Source: Citromicrobium sp. UBA3494
GTDB taxonomy: Bacteria > Pseudomonadota > Alphaproteobacteria > Sphingomonadales > Sphingomonadaceae
Direction of reading: 5' to 3'
DNA: 64,000 nucleotides
Assembly (NCBI GenBank): GCA_002377695.1
Contig: DFQH01000010.1
Coordinates: forward strand, 70,007-134,006
The position numbers were made by a program, and so were the translations under genes. The notes under the pieces were generated by a model. The model made no database searches. It worked only from the letters and a program-made list of their open reading frames with translations, and was not told the origin of the DNA. Positions 56,562-64,000 of this stretch are shown here, piece after piece (position 1 is the first letter of the stretch; each line of letters opens with the position of its first letter).

Positions 56562-57569
56562 CTAGCCCCATCCGCCCAGAAACGCCGCGACATTCGCGCC
56601 CAGCGCGTCGACCGCGTAGCCGCCTTCCATCACGACCACACTCGGCAGGCCGAGCGCGGCGATCTGCGCGCCCATCGCGGCATAGTCTTGCCGCGTGAGG
56701 CTGAAGTGCGAGATGGGATCTCCCATGAAGGTATCCGCCCCGTAGGAAACGATCAGCAGATCGGCCGCATGCGTCCGGATCGCGTCCAGTGCGGCGGCAA
56801 GCGCGGGCGCATAGGTTGCCCAGTCGGTGCCCTGCGGCAGCGGCAGGTTGAGCGTTGCCCCCTCTCCCGCGCCCGCGCCCCGTTCGTCCGCATGGCCCCA
56901 GTAGAAGGGGAAATCGTTCTTGGGGTGGGCATGGATGGAGGCGAACAGCACATCGCCATCCTCGTAGAAAATATCCTGCGTGCCGTTGCCGTGGTGATAG
57001 TCCACATCGAGGATCGCGACCCGCGATACGCCGCGCGCCTGTGCCGCGCGCGCAGCGATCGCGGCATTGTTGAGGTAGCAGTAGCCGCCCATGTAATCGG
57101 CCCCGCAATGGTGGCCGGGCGGGCGGCAGAGCGCAAAGGCGGCTGGCTCTCCGCCCAATACCGCATCCATCGCACTCAGCGCGGCCTGCGCCCCGCCATA
57201 GGCGGCCGCCCAGGTCCCGGCGGCGACCGGGGTGGAGACATCCATGGAAAAAGCGCCCATCCGCGCATCGATCCGTTCGAGGTCGATCGGGCGGCGGCGC
57301 ACCACGGGGAACACGTAACCCAGCGCGTCGCCTTCCCGCCCCGCCGCGCGCCACAGGTCGTGCGCCTCGCCCAAGAATGCGACATAGGCGGGATCGTGAA
57401 CCGCAAGGATCGGATCCAGCCCGAAATCGCGCGCGGGTTCCCCCGGGCCGAGCGCCTGCAGGATCGCCTCGAACCGCGCGGGACACTCGGCGTAGTCCAT
57501 CCACTCGCCATTATGCAGTTCGCGCAAGGGCGCGTGGCGGGTCTGCGCGGGATCGGAAAAGTGCCTCAC
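56562..57569 (-). CDS. Histone deacetylase family protein
   Basis: A 335-residue arginase/deacetylase-fold zinc hydrolase. The catalytic His pair is in CRPPGHHCGADYMGGYCYLNNAAIAA, and metal ligands are in AILDVDYHHGNGTQDIFY and YGADTFMGDP. MGGYCYLNN also fits acetylpolyamine amidohydrolase-type members. The start is GTG 57569, overlapping the gltX stop by four bases (GTGA), so the two are translationally coupled. The substrate is not determined. Confidence 0.94.
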   Translation of the reverse strand: MRHFSDPAQTRHAPLRELHNGEWMDYAECPARFEAILQALGPGEPARDFGLDPILAVHDPAYVAFLGEAHDLWRAAGREGDALGYVFPVVRRRPIDLERIDARMGAFSMDVSTPVAAGTWAAAYGGAQAALSAMDAVLGGEPAAFALCRPPGHHCGADYMGGYCYLNNAAIAARAAQARGVSRVAILDVDYHHGNGTQDIFYEDGDVLFASIHAHPKNDFPFYWGHADERGAGAGEGATLNLPLPQGTDWATYAPALAAALDAIRTHAADLLIVSYGADTFMGDPISHFSLTRQDYAAMGAQIAALGLPSVVVMEGGYAVDALGANVAAFLGGWG

Positions 57570-58954
57570 GCGGGCGTCTGGCCTGCCGCATGTTCCAGCC
57601 GCGCGCGCGCCTCGCCCTCTCCGATGAGAGGGAGGAGTTCGCCCATGTCGGGCCCGTGATCCATGCCCGTGAGCGCCTGGCGCAGCGGCAGGAACAGCGG
57701 CTTGCCCTTGCGCCCGGTCCGTTCTTTCAGAGCCGTGGTGAGATCGCCCCACGGATTGTCGGACCACTCGATCGCGTCCGCTGCCTCGCCCAGAAAGGCG
57801 CGGTCTTCGTCGGAGAATTCCGGCTGCTTGATCGGGCCGGTGACCAGCCGCCACCATTCGGCGGCTTCGGAGACATGCGACAGGTTGGGCCGGATCGCAT
57901 GCCAGCCGGCCTCGTCGATGCCTTCGGGCAGACGGCCCTGCACCTCGGCGTAGTCCATCTGGTGGACGATGGCGGTATTGAGCCGCTCCAGCTCCGCATC
58001 GTCGAACTTCGCGGGCGCGCGGCCGAAAGTCTCCAGATCGAAACTGTCGATCAAGGTCTGCCGATCCGCGATCGGCTCGACCGGCTGGCTGGTGCCCAGC
58101 CGCGCCAGCAGGGAGAGGATTGCCTCGGGCTCGATCCCGCGCTCTCGCAGGGCTTCGCACGAAAGCGAGCCGAGCCGCTTGGACAGCTTCCCCTCCTTGC
58201 CCACCAGCAGCGCGGTGTGGCCGAAGCGTGGGAAACTGTCGACCACGTCGCAATGCTCGGGGCCCATCCCCGCCTCGTGCAATGCCGAAAACATCTGCAC
58301 CTGCACTGCGGTATTCGAGACATGGTCCTCGCCCCGCAGCACGTCGGTGACGCCCATGTCCATGTCGTCGACAACGCTCGGCAGCATGTAGAGCCAGCTG
58401 CCGTCGGCCCTGCGGATCACCGGGTCGGACAGCTGCGCAGGATCGAACTTCACCGGTCCGCGCACGCCATCCGCCCAGTCGATGTGCTCCTCGTGATCCA
58501 GCCTGAAGCGCCAGTGCGGTGCGATGCCCTCCGCCTCTTTCGCCGCGCGCTGCTCGTCGCTCAGCGCGAGCGCCGCGCGGTCGTAGATCGGCGGCAGCCC
58601 GCGCCCCAGCGCGATCTTGCGCTTCAGTTCCAGTTCCTGTGCGGTCTCGTAGGCCGGATAGACGCGCCCCGCCTCCTTCAGCTTTTCGAAGGCGTCTTCG
58701 TAGAGGTCCAGCCTTTCGGACTGGCGGTATTCGCCGTCCGGCTGCAGGCCGAGCCAGGCGAGGTCCTGCCGGATCGCCTCGACATATTCCTCGCGGCTGC
58801 GCTGCGCATCGGTATCGTCGATCCGCAGAAGGAAGCGGCCTGTGGCGGACCCGCCTCCCCCCGATCGCGCCAGCAGCCAGTTGTGCAGCGCGGTGCGCAG
58901 GTTGCCGACATGGAGGCGGCCGGTGGGGGATGGCGCGAAGCGGGTAACGATCAT
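57566..58954 (-). CDS. gltX: Glutamyl-tRNA synthetase
   Basis: A 462-residue class I synthetase. The HIGH-type motif is FAPSPTGRLHVGNLRTA, with RIDDTD nearby, and the KMSKS-type motif is KLSKR in KEGKLSKRLGS. It charges tRNA-Glu, and in many alphaproteobacteria one of two copies also acts on tRNA-Gln; which applies here cannot be told. ATG 58954 was chosen by homology; a TTG at 58990 adds 12 residues, and neither has a strong ribosome site. The stop overlaps the deacetylase start. Confidence 0.93.
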   Translation of the reverse strand: MIVTRFAPSPTGRLHVGNLRTALHNWLLARSGGGGSATGRFLLRIDDTDAQRSREEYVEAIRQDLAWLGLQPDGEYRQSERLDLYEDAFEKLKEAGRVYPAYETAQELELKRKIALGRGLPPIYDRAALALSDEQRAAKEAEGIAPHWRFRLDHEEHIDWADGVRGPVKFDPAQLSDPVIRRADGSWLYMLPSVVDDMDMGVTDVLRGEDHVSNTAVQVQMFSALHEAGMGPEHCDVVDSFPRFGHTALLVGKEGKLSKRLGSLSCEALRERGIEPEAILSLLARLGTSQPVEPIADRQTLIDSFDLETFGRAPAKFDDAELERLNTAIVHQMDYAEVQGRLPEGIDEAGWHAIRPNLSHVSEAAEWWRLVTGPIKQPEFSDEDRAFLGEAADAIEWSDNPWGDLTTALKERTGRKGKPLFLPLRQALTGMDHGPDMGELLPLIGEGEARARLEHAAGQTPA

Positions 58955-58993
58955 GGCGCCAGCGCTACTCCCGCCGCGCGGCGCGGACAAGTT

Positions 58994-61303
58994 CTAGGCG
59001 GCACCCTGGCGCAGGGGGTGAACATTGATGCCCAGCTCGCGATACTCCGCCCATTGCGAGGGATTGCGCGAAGGTTCGCTCGCGCGGGAGGACTCCAGGG
59101 GGCGCGAGATGTAGTAGCCTTGCGCCTCGGTACAGCCGTGGCGTTTCAGCCAGTCGTACTGTTCTTGCGTTTCCACGCCTTCGGCGGTGGTTTCCATCCC
59201 CAGCGCCCGCGCGAGCATCACGACATTGCGCACGATGGCCTGGCAATCGCCGCGATCGAGCATCTCGGACACGAAGCACCGGTCGATCTTGATCTTGTCG
59301 AAGGGGAAGGCACGCAGATAGTTGAGCGAGGAATAGCCGGTCCCGAAATCGTCCAGCGCGATGCGCACGCCCAGTTCGCGCAGGCGATGGAGCATTTCGA
59401 CATTGCTTTCGCTGTCCTGCATCAGCGCGCTTTCGGTGATTTCGATCTCGACCCGCTGCGGATCGATCTGGGCGTTGATGATCGCGCTGGTCAGCACGCC
59501 GACCAGGTTCGGATTGCGCATCTGGATCGGCGAGAGATTGATGGCGATCCTGTGCGGTTCGTCCCAGGTGACCGCCTCGTGGATCGCCTGCCTGATAATC
59601 CATTCGCCCAGCGGTATGATGAGGCCGGTTTCCTCCGCGATGTCGATGAACTCGCCCGGCAGAATGGCGCCTCGGGTGGGATGCTCCCACCGCACCAGCG
59701 CTTCCTTGCCCGCCCAGGCGCCGGTCCGCAGATTGATCTGCGGTTGATAGACCAGCCTGAACTGGCCCTCCGTGATCGCGGTGCGCATGTCCAGTTCGAG
59801 GTCGCGGCGGGTCCGCTCCATCTGGTTGAGCGATGCGTCGTAGTCGGCAAAGGTGGACCGCCCCGCGCGCTTCGCGGCGTAGAGCGCAATGTCGGCCTGG
59901 CGCATGAATTCGTCGCCATCGATCCCGCGCGTGGAGCCATAGGCGACGCCTACGGAAGCCGACACGCGGACCATCTGGCCGTGCAGGTTGAAAGGCTCTG
60001 CAAGCGTATCGACGATCCGCTGCGCGCAGGCGTGAACCGTATCGAGATCGCGCACCCTGGTCAGCAGCACCGCGAACTCGTCTCCCCCCAGCCGCGCGGC
60101 AAGATCGTGTTCGCGCACGATGGCCCCGATGCGTCCGCCTGCGGCCCGGACCAGTTCGTCGCCAACATGGTGGCCCAGCGTGTCGTTGACCGACTTGAAG
60201 TGGTCCAGATCGATATAGAGCAGCGCCACGCGCTGGTTCTTCACCTGCGCGCCGAGCGTTTCCTCCAGCGTTTCGTTGAACAGGTGCCGGTTGGCGAGGC
60301 CGCTGAGCGTATCGTACCGCGCCATGCGCGCCACGCGCTGCTCGGTCTCACGGGTCTCTGTAACGTCGCGCATGACGCCGCGCATCGAACCATCGGCGTT
60401 GGGATTGCCCGAAAGCGTCCACCACCGGGTTTGATCCGCCACCGTTATCTCGAGCACCAGATCGCGGAACGGCGCGCGTTCGAGCAGAAGGCCGGCCAGC
60501 CGCTCCCTCGCCGGGCCGTGGTCGAACAGGCCCACCAGCTCGCGCCCTTCCAGGAAGTCCCGGTCCTGCCCGGCGGCACTGCCGAAACGTTCGCACACGT
60601 TGACCAGGCAGTTGCCCTCGTCGACTTCCCACAACCAGTCGGAGGAGGATGCTTCGTATTCGTGCAGCAGCAGGCTTACCGTCTCCACCGTCGCGTACTG
60701 GTTGATCTGCTCGCGGCAAGACTGTTCGAACTGCCGCCCCTGCCTGCGGGTCGAACAGATCAGCGCGTAGCCAAAGCCGATCGCCAGCGCGAGCGAGGGC
60801 CAGGAGAACGCGTCCGTCATGGTGAAGGAAAGCGCCGCCGCCGCAAACATCGCGCCGCCGAGATAAAGCGCGAGCGAATCCGGGAACGGCCGGTAGGCGA
60901 TGACGGTAGAGGCCAGCAGGCCTGCGGTCAGCACCGTGAAGAAGACGGGGTGCATCAAAAACAGTGTCGGAAACAGGAGGATCGCGCCCGCAACCCATCC
61001 GGCGGTTTCGATATTGGCGGCGATCTGGAGATCTCGATGCAGCCCCCGCAGGTGATCCGCGTCGATCGTGTCGGGATAGCATTTGCGCGAGAGGCGCCAC
61101 TGGCGGAAATTGCACAGCACGATAACCCCGGCCCAGGGAACCGTGAAAAAGATGATGGGGTGCCCCCACAGGGCCGCGATGCAGGCAAGCGCGGCAAAGG
61201 AATGGAGCGCACACAGCGCGGGCAGGTGCGATATGAATTCACGCAGCCGCCAAGCCAGCAACAGGTTTTTCTCACCAAGGATCGCCAACTGTTTCTGAGT
61301 CAC
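58994..61303 (-). CDS. GGDEF-EAL membrane protein (cyclic di-GMP cyclase/phosphodiesterase)
   Basis: A 769-residue protein with about six N-terminal membrane helices (first 190 residues), a PAS-like segment (about 205-320), a GGDEF domain and an EAL domain. GGDEF is intact (ARLGGDEFAVLL) and preceded by an I-site REHD five residues before it. The EAL motif is intact in GKEALVRWEHPTRG, with NLSPIQM, TESALMQD and DDFGTGYSSLNYLR. It could make or break cyclic di-GMP, or be regulated by it. The start is GTG 61303, with GGGGGAAGG upstream. Confidence 0.93.
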   Translation of the reverse strand: MTQKQLAILGEKNLLLAWRLREFISHLPALCALHSFAALACIAALWGHPIIFFTVPWAGVIVLCNFRQWRLSRKCYPDTIDADHLRGLHRDLQIAANIETAGWVAGAILLFPTLFLMHPVFFTVLTAGLLASTVIAYRPFPDSLALYLGGAMFAAAALSFTMTDAFSWPSLALAIGFGYALICSTRRQGRQFEQSCREQINQYATVETVSLLLHEYEASSSDWLWEVDEGNCLVNVCERFGSAAGQDRDFLEGRELVGLFDHGPARERLAGLLLERAPFRDLVLEITVADQTRWWTLSGNPNADGSMRGVMRDVTETRETEQRVARMARYDTLSGLANRHLFNETLEETLGAQVKNQRVALLYIDLDHFKSVNDTLGHHVGDELVRAAGGRIGAIVREHDLAARLGGDEFAVLLTRVRDLDTVHACAQRIVDTLAEPFNLHGQMVRVSASVGVAYGSTRGIDGDEFMRQADIALYAAKRAGRSTFADYDASLNQMERTRRDLELDMRTAITEGQFRLVYQPQINLRTGAWAGKEALVRWEHPTRGAILPGEFIDIAEETGLIIPLGEWIIRQAIHEAVTWDEPHRIAINLSPIQMRNPNLVGVLTSAIINAQIDPQRVEIEITESALMQDSESNVEMLHRLRELGVRIALDDFGTGYSSLNYLRAFPFDKIKIDRCFVSEMLDRGDCQAIVRNVVMLARALGMETTAEGVETQEQYDWLKRHGCTEAQGYYISRPLESSRASEPSRNPSQWAEYRELGINVHPLRQGAA

Positions 61304-61469
61304 GAAACCTTCCCCCTTCGAGGACGGACGCGTAACCCAGAACTCTTAATCGAAGATCAAGCGCATAGCCGCAAAGTTGAAACATAGTTTCGCATGCGGG
61401 TTATCTATGGAGTGTCGGCAGAGTGGATTCGTCTTGCGACGGCCCCGGCCGGCAGCCTCTTCCCACCCG

Positions 61470-62291
61470 TTACTGACCGAACAGGGTAACACTGCGGCCA
61501 TTGCCCGAGATCAGCACTCCATTGGCCTGCGTCCGCTCTATCCGGTCCGCCGCGCGGATCGCTGCCATGACCTCCTCCAGGCGCTCCGGCAGCCCGATTG
61601 CGCATACCGCAGGGGCGGGGGCAGCCGGCGGCTCTGCCGATCCGGCCATCGGCGGCGGTGCGACGGCGGGCCTGTGCGCGGAGAAGCGCGTCCCTTCGAT
61701 ACGATATTCCACGGCGACACCGGCGCAGCGCGGCTCCCACCAGAGCTCGCTCTCGTCGGCGCTGAGCGCGAGGCCGTAGGATTCATTGAATTCGCGTCCG
61801 TCGATCCCTGCAACGCGCCACTCCCCGGCGAGCGAAACCTGCGGCTGGGCGGGCGCCTTCTCCAGCTCCAGCCGGGTCTCCCCCCGGGTCAGCACAAGGT
61901 TGCCATTGTCCTTCTGCGCCACGTCCCAGCGGCCTTCCAGCCCTTCGATCACGCGCGGCAGCGGCTCGGGATACCCGATATCGCAGACAATCCGCTCCCC
62001 TTCGCGCGGCGGCTGGTAGAACTCGATGCGGCCATCCACGGTGCGATAGGCAATCTGCTGCCCGGCGCAGGCAGGCTCCCAGGTGAACGTGTCGGATGAC
62101 GCGATGAAGGGAATGCGCGTGTCGAGGGGTTGGCCGTTCAGCCGCGCAACGCTCCACTCCCCGCGCAGATCGTAGGGCTGCCCGGCCTGCATCGGGGCGG
62201 TCGCGGCATCACCGCCGCCGGGGGCAGGCTCGCTTCCCTGCGGCGCGCATGCGGCAAGGGCCGCAACAAGTATTACCGGCATCACACGCAT
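61470..62291 (-). CDS. META-like lipoprotein with internal duplication
   Basis: A 273-residue protein. The signal ends in a lipobox (LAACAP). Two similar blocks follow: one opening GEWSVARLNGQPLD (from about residue 43) with WEPACAGQQIAYR, and one opening GEWRVAGIDGREFN (from about 160) with WEPRCAGVAVEYR; each ends with a cysteine in CDIG/CAIG. The repeats resemble HslJ/META domains. ATG 62291 has AGGAG six bases upstream. Periplasmic or outer-membrane; function unknown. Confidence 0.8.
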   Translation of the reverse strand: MRVMPVILVAALAACAPQGSEPAPGGGDAATAPMQAGQPYDLRGEWSVARLNGQPLDTRIPFIASSDTFTWEPACAGQQIAYRTVDGRIEFYQPPREGERIVCDIGYPEPLPRVIEGLEGRWDVAQKDNGNLVLTRGETRLELEKAPAQPQVSLAGEWRVAGIDGREFNESYGLALSADESELWWEPRCAGVAVEYRIEGTRFSAHRPAVAPPPMAGSAEPPAAPAPAVCAIGLPERLEEVMAAIRAADRIERTQANGVLISGNGRSVTLFGQ

Positions 62292-62336
62292 CGCGCTCTC
62301 CTGCATTTGCCTTCGCGATGAAACGCGCGGCGCACG

Positions 62337-62371
62337 AAAAAGGCCCCGGAGGATCGCTCCCCCGGGGCCCT
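62337..62371 (-). terminator. Rho-independent terminator of rpoC
   Basis: On the minus strand GGGCCCCGGGGGAG, a CGAT loop, and CTCCGGGGCC form a stem followed by TTTTT (AAAAA at 62337-62341 on the plus strand). It starts 28 bases after the rpoC stop codon. Confidence 0.85.
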
Positions 62372-62398
62372 TGTCATGTGTCGCGGTTGAACGCTGCC

Positions 62399-64000
62399 TT
62401 ACTCGGCTGCGCCATCCTCTTCGCCGGTCTGCAGGTACTCGCCCGCATCGGCATCGGTGCCGTGGGTGGTTCCCTCCATCTTGGCGAGCGGATCGTCGCC
62501 CGTCGCGGCTTCCGGACCCTGCGCGAGTTCCGCCTTGCGCTCTTCCTCCGCCGTTTCGGCAGCGATGATCGCTTCCTGCGCCTTCTTCCACGAAGCCTTC
62601 AGTGCGGCGTCGCGGCTGGATGCCGTGACCCGCATGCGGTTCATGGTCGCGCCCGTCCCGGCGGGGATCAGGCGGCCCACGATCACGTTTTCCTTCAGAC
62701 CGATCAGCGTGTCCTTCTTGCCCTCGACCGAAGCCTGGGTGAGCACGCGGGTCGTCTCCTGGAACGACGCGGCCGAGATGAACGAACGCGTCTGGAGCGA
62801 AGCCTTGGTGATGCCCAGCAGAACCGGCTTGCCCTGTGCGGGCTGCTTGTTCCGGCCAAGCTTCGAATTGACCTCGTTCATTTCCTCCAGATCGACCTGT
62901 TCGCCCGGCAGCAGCACGGTGTCGCCGCCATCGGTGATCTCGACCTTCTGCAGCATCTGACGAACGATCGTCTCGATGTGCTTGTCGTTGATCTTCACGC
63001 CCTGCAGTCGATAGACTTCCTGGATCTCGTTCACGAGATACTCGGCCAGCGCTTCCACGCCCAGCACGTCGAGGATGTCGTGCGGGTTGGGCGAGCCCGA
63101 GATGAGCGTATCGCCCTTCTTCACGAAGTCGCCTTCCTGCACGTCGATCACCTTGGTCTTGGGGATCAGGTACTCGACGGGTTCGCCCTCTTCCGGAACG
63201 ATCGCGATCTTGCGCTTGGCCTTGTATTCGCGGACGAATTCGATCTTGCCCGAAATCTTGGCGATGATCGCGTTGTCCTTCGGGATTCGCGCTTCGAACA
63301 GCTCGGCAACACGCGGCAGACCGCCGGTGATGTCGCGCGTCTTGGCGGCTTCGCGCGACGCACGGGCGAGAATGTCACCCGCCTGCACTTCCGCACCATC
63401 CTCGACCGAAAGCGTGGTACCCGGGGCCAGCATGTAGCGCGCGGCCTCGTTCTCCTCGTCGGTGCTGCCTTCGTTGAAGAGGGTGAGGCGCGGACGCAGC
63501 TCTTCCTTCTTCTTGCGGCCGGTCGCACGGTTCTCGGTGACGACGCGCTGGGCGATGCCGGTGGCATCGTCGACGCGCTCTTCCAGGGTCGAGCCTTCGA
63601 CCAGGTCGAGGAACTTCACCACGCCCGACTGTTCGGTGATGATCGGCAGGGTGAACGGGTCCCACTCGGCCAGACGATCGCCTTCGGTGACCTTCTCGCC
63701 ATCCTTGTGCATCAGCACGGTACCGTAGGGCACCTTGTGGATCTCGCGCTCGCGGCCTTCCTTGTCGATCACTGCCAGTTCGCCGTTGCGGGCGAGCGAC
63801 AGGATACGGCCCTTCTTGTCGGTGATCGTGGGCATGTCGCGATAGACGACCTTACCGTCCGACACCGAGTCGAGGTGGCTGGTTTCGTTCAGCTGCGCGG
63901 CCCCGCCGATGTGGAAGGTACGCATGGTCAGCTGCGTGCCCGGTTCACCGATCGACTGGGCGGCGATCACGCCGACAGCCTCGCCGATATTCACCGGCGT
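62399..64000 (-). CDS. rpoC: RNA polymerase beta' subunit, C-terminal part (partial)
   Basis: The 3' part of rpoC, open through the right edge. The visible 533 residues include [30 protein letters not shown] (trigger-loop region), [15 protein letters not shown], and near the end [24 protein letters not shown], which are diagnostic of beta'. The C-terminal acidic tail ends GEEDGAAE. A terminator follows the stop. Confidence 0.97.
   Translation of the reverse strand, partial: TPVNIGEAVGVIAAQSIGEPGTQLTMRTFHIGGAAQLNETSHLDSVSDGKVVYRDMPTITDKKGRILSLARNGELAVIDKEGREREIHKVPYGTVLMHKDGEKVTEGDRLAEWDPFTLPIITEQSGVVKFLDLVEGSTLEERVDDATGIAQRVVTENRATGRKKKEELRPRLTLFNEGSTDEENEAARYMLAPGTTLSVEDGAEVQAGDILARASREAAKTRDITGGLPRVAELFEARIPKDNAIIAKISGKIEFVREYKAKRKIAIVPEEGEPVEYLIPKTKVIDVQEGDFVKKGDTLISGSPNPHDILDVLGVEALAEYLVNEIQEVYRLQGVKINDKHIETIVRQMLQKVEITDGGDTVLLPGEQVDLEEMNEVNSKLGRNKQPAQGKPVLLGITKASLQTRSFISAASFQETTRVLTQASVEGKKDTLIGLKENVIVGRLIPAGTGATMNRMRVTASSRDAALKASWKKAQEAIIAAETAEEERKAELAQGPEAATGDDPLAKMEGTTHGTDADAGEYLQTGEEDGAAE

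Noticed and set aside
57377..61387. A 1336-codon plus-strand open frame
   Set aside because: It lies antisense to gltX and the GGDEF-EAL gene, which carry clear motifs. Long antisense frames are expected at this GC content.

Overview
The window is about 65% GC chromosomal DNA from an alphaproteobacterium. It is most likely a member of the Sphingomonadales, close to Erythrobacter or Altererythrobacter. The grounds are gene content and style: GapR/DUF2312 and DUF1244 next to pyk, an NDUFA9-like protein, EcfG-type promoter boxes, a FecI/FecR/TonB-receptor/M16-peptidase cluster, and interspersed inverted repeats beginning CGTCATTGCGAG. No database search was possible, so the taxonomy is inference. 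Coding density is very high, most genes are ordinary housekeeping or respiratory genes, and there is no phage, insertion sequence or CRISPR array.

Layout. 1-6.9 kb: two orphan ParA-like ATPases flank small stress-type genes, a DUF3667 membrane protein and ftsH. 6.9-10.1 kb: a leftward acyl-CoA catabolic cluster (enoyl-CoA hydratase, CaiB/racemase-type protein, acyl-CoA dehydrogenase). 10.2-21.5 kb: a microaerobic respiration block. An Fnr/FixK-type regulator is followed by the complete cbb3 oxidase set ccoNOQP-ccoGHIS, two small uncharacterised genes, hemN and ompW, with matches to the FNR box TTGAT-N4-ATCAA in front of the regulator, ccoN and the hemN/ompW pair. 21.6-28.2 kb: a TetR regulator divergent from an RND efflux operon, with a 20-bp palindrome between them. 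28.4-36.2 kb: ECF sigma factor, FecR anti-sigma factor, a TonB-dependent receptor broken by a frameshift, and an M16 peptidase.

36.5-47.1 kb: tRNA-Leu(CAG), an NDUFA9-like protein, SPFH/NfeD, a dienelactone hydrolase, YceI, a nitronate monooxygenase-like enzyme, a membrane LytTR regulator divergent from a DUF2306 protein, purT, a 41-residue membrane micro-ORF, lysC and ubiG. 47.2-56.5 kb: mixed housekeeping genes (glycerophosphodiesterase, ArsC-like, ruvC, yebC, YbjQ, SDR, gapR, DUF1244, pyk) and a diguanylate cyclase. 56.6-64 kb: a deacetylase-like protein coupled to gltX, a GGDEF-EAL protein, a duplicated META-like lipoprotein and the 3' part of rpoC.

The clearest functional unit is the low-oxygen regulon: regulator, high-affinity oxidase with copper loading (ccoI) and assembly factors, and oxygen-independent haem synthesis. 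The best candidates for something undescribed are the small cysteine-rich gene and two-helix gene fused to the end of the cco operon, and the micro-ORF interlocked between lysC and purT. Several promoter-scale signals (EcfG-like, RpoH-like, and a repeated ECF motif in the fec-type cluster) are also recorded.
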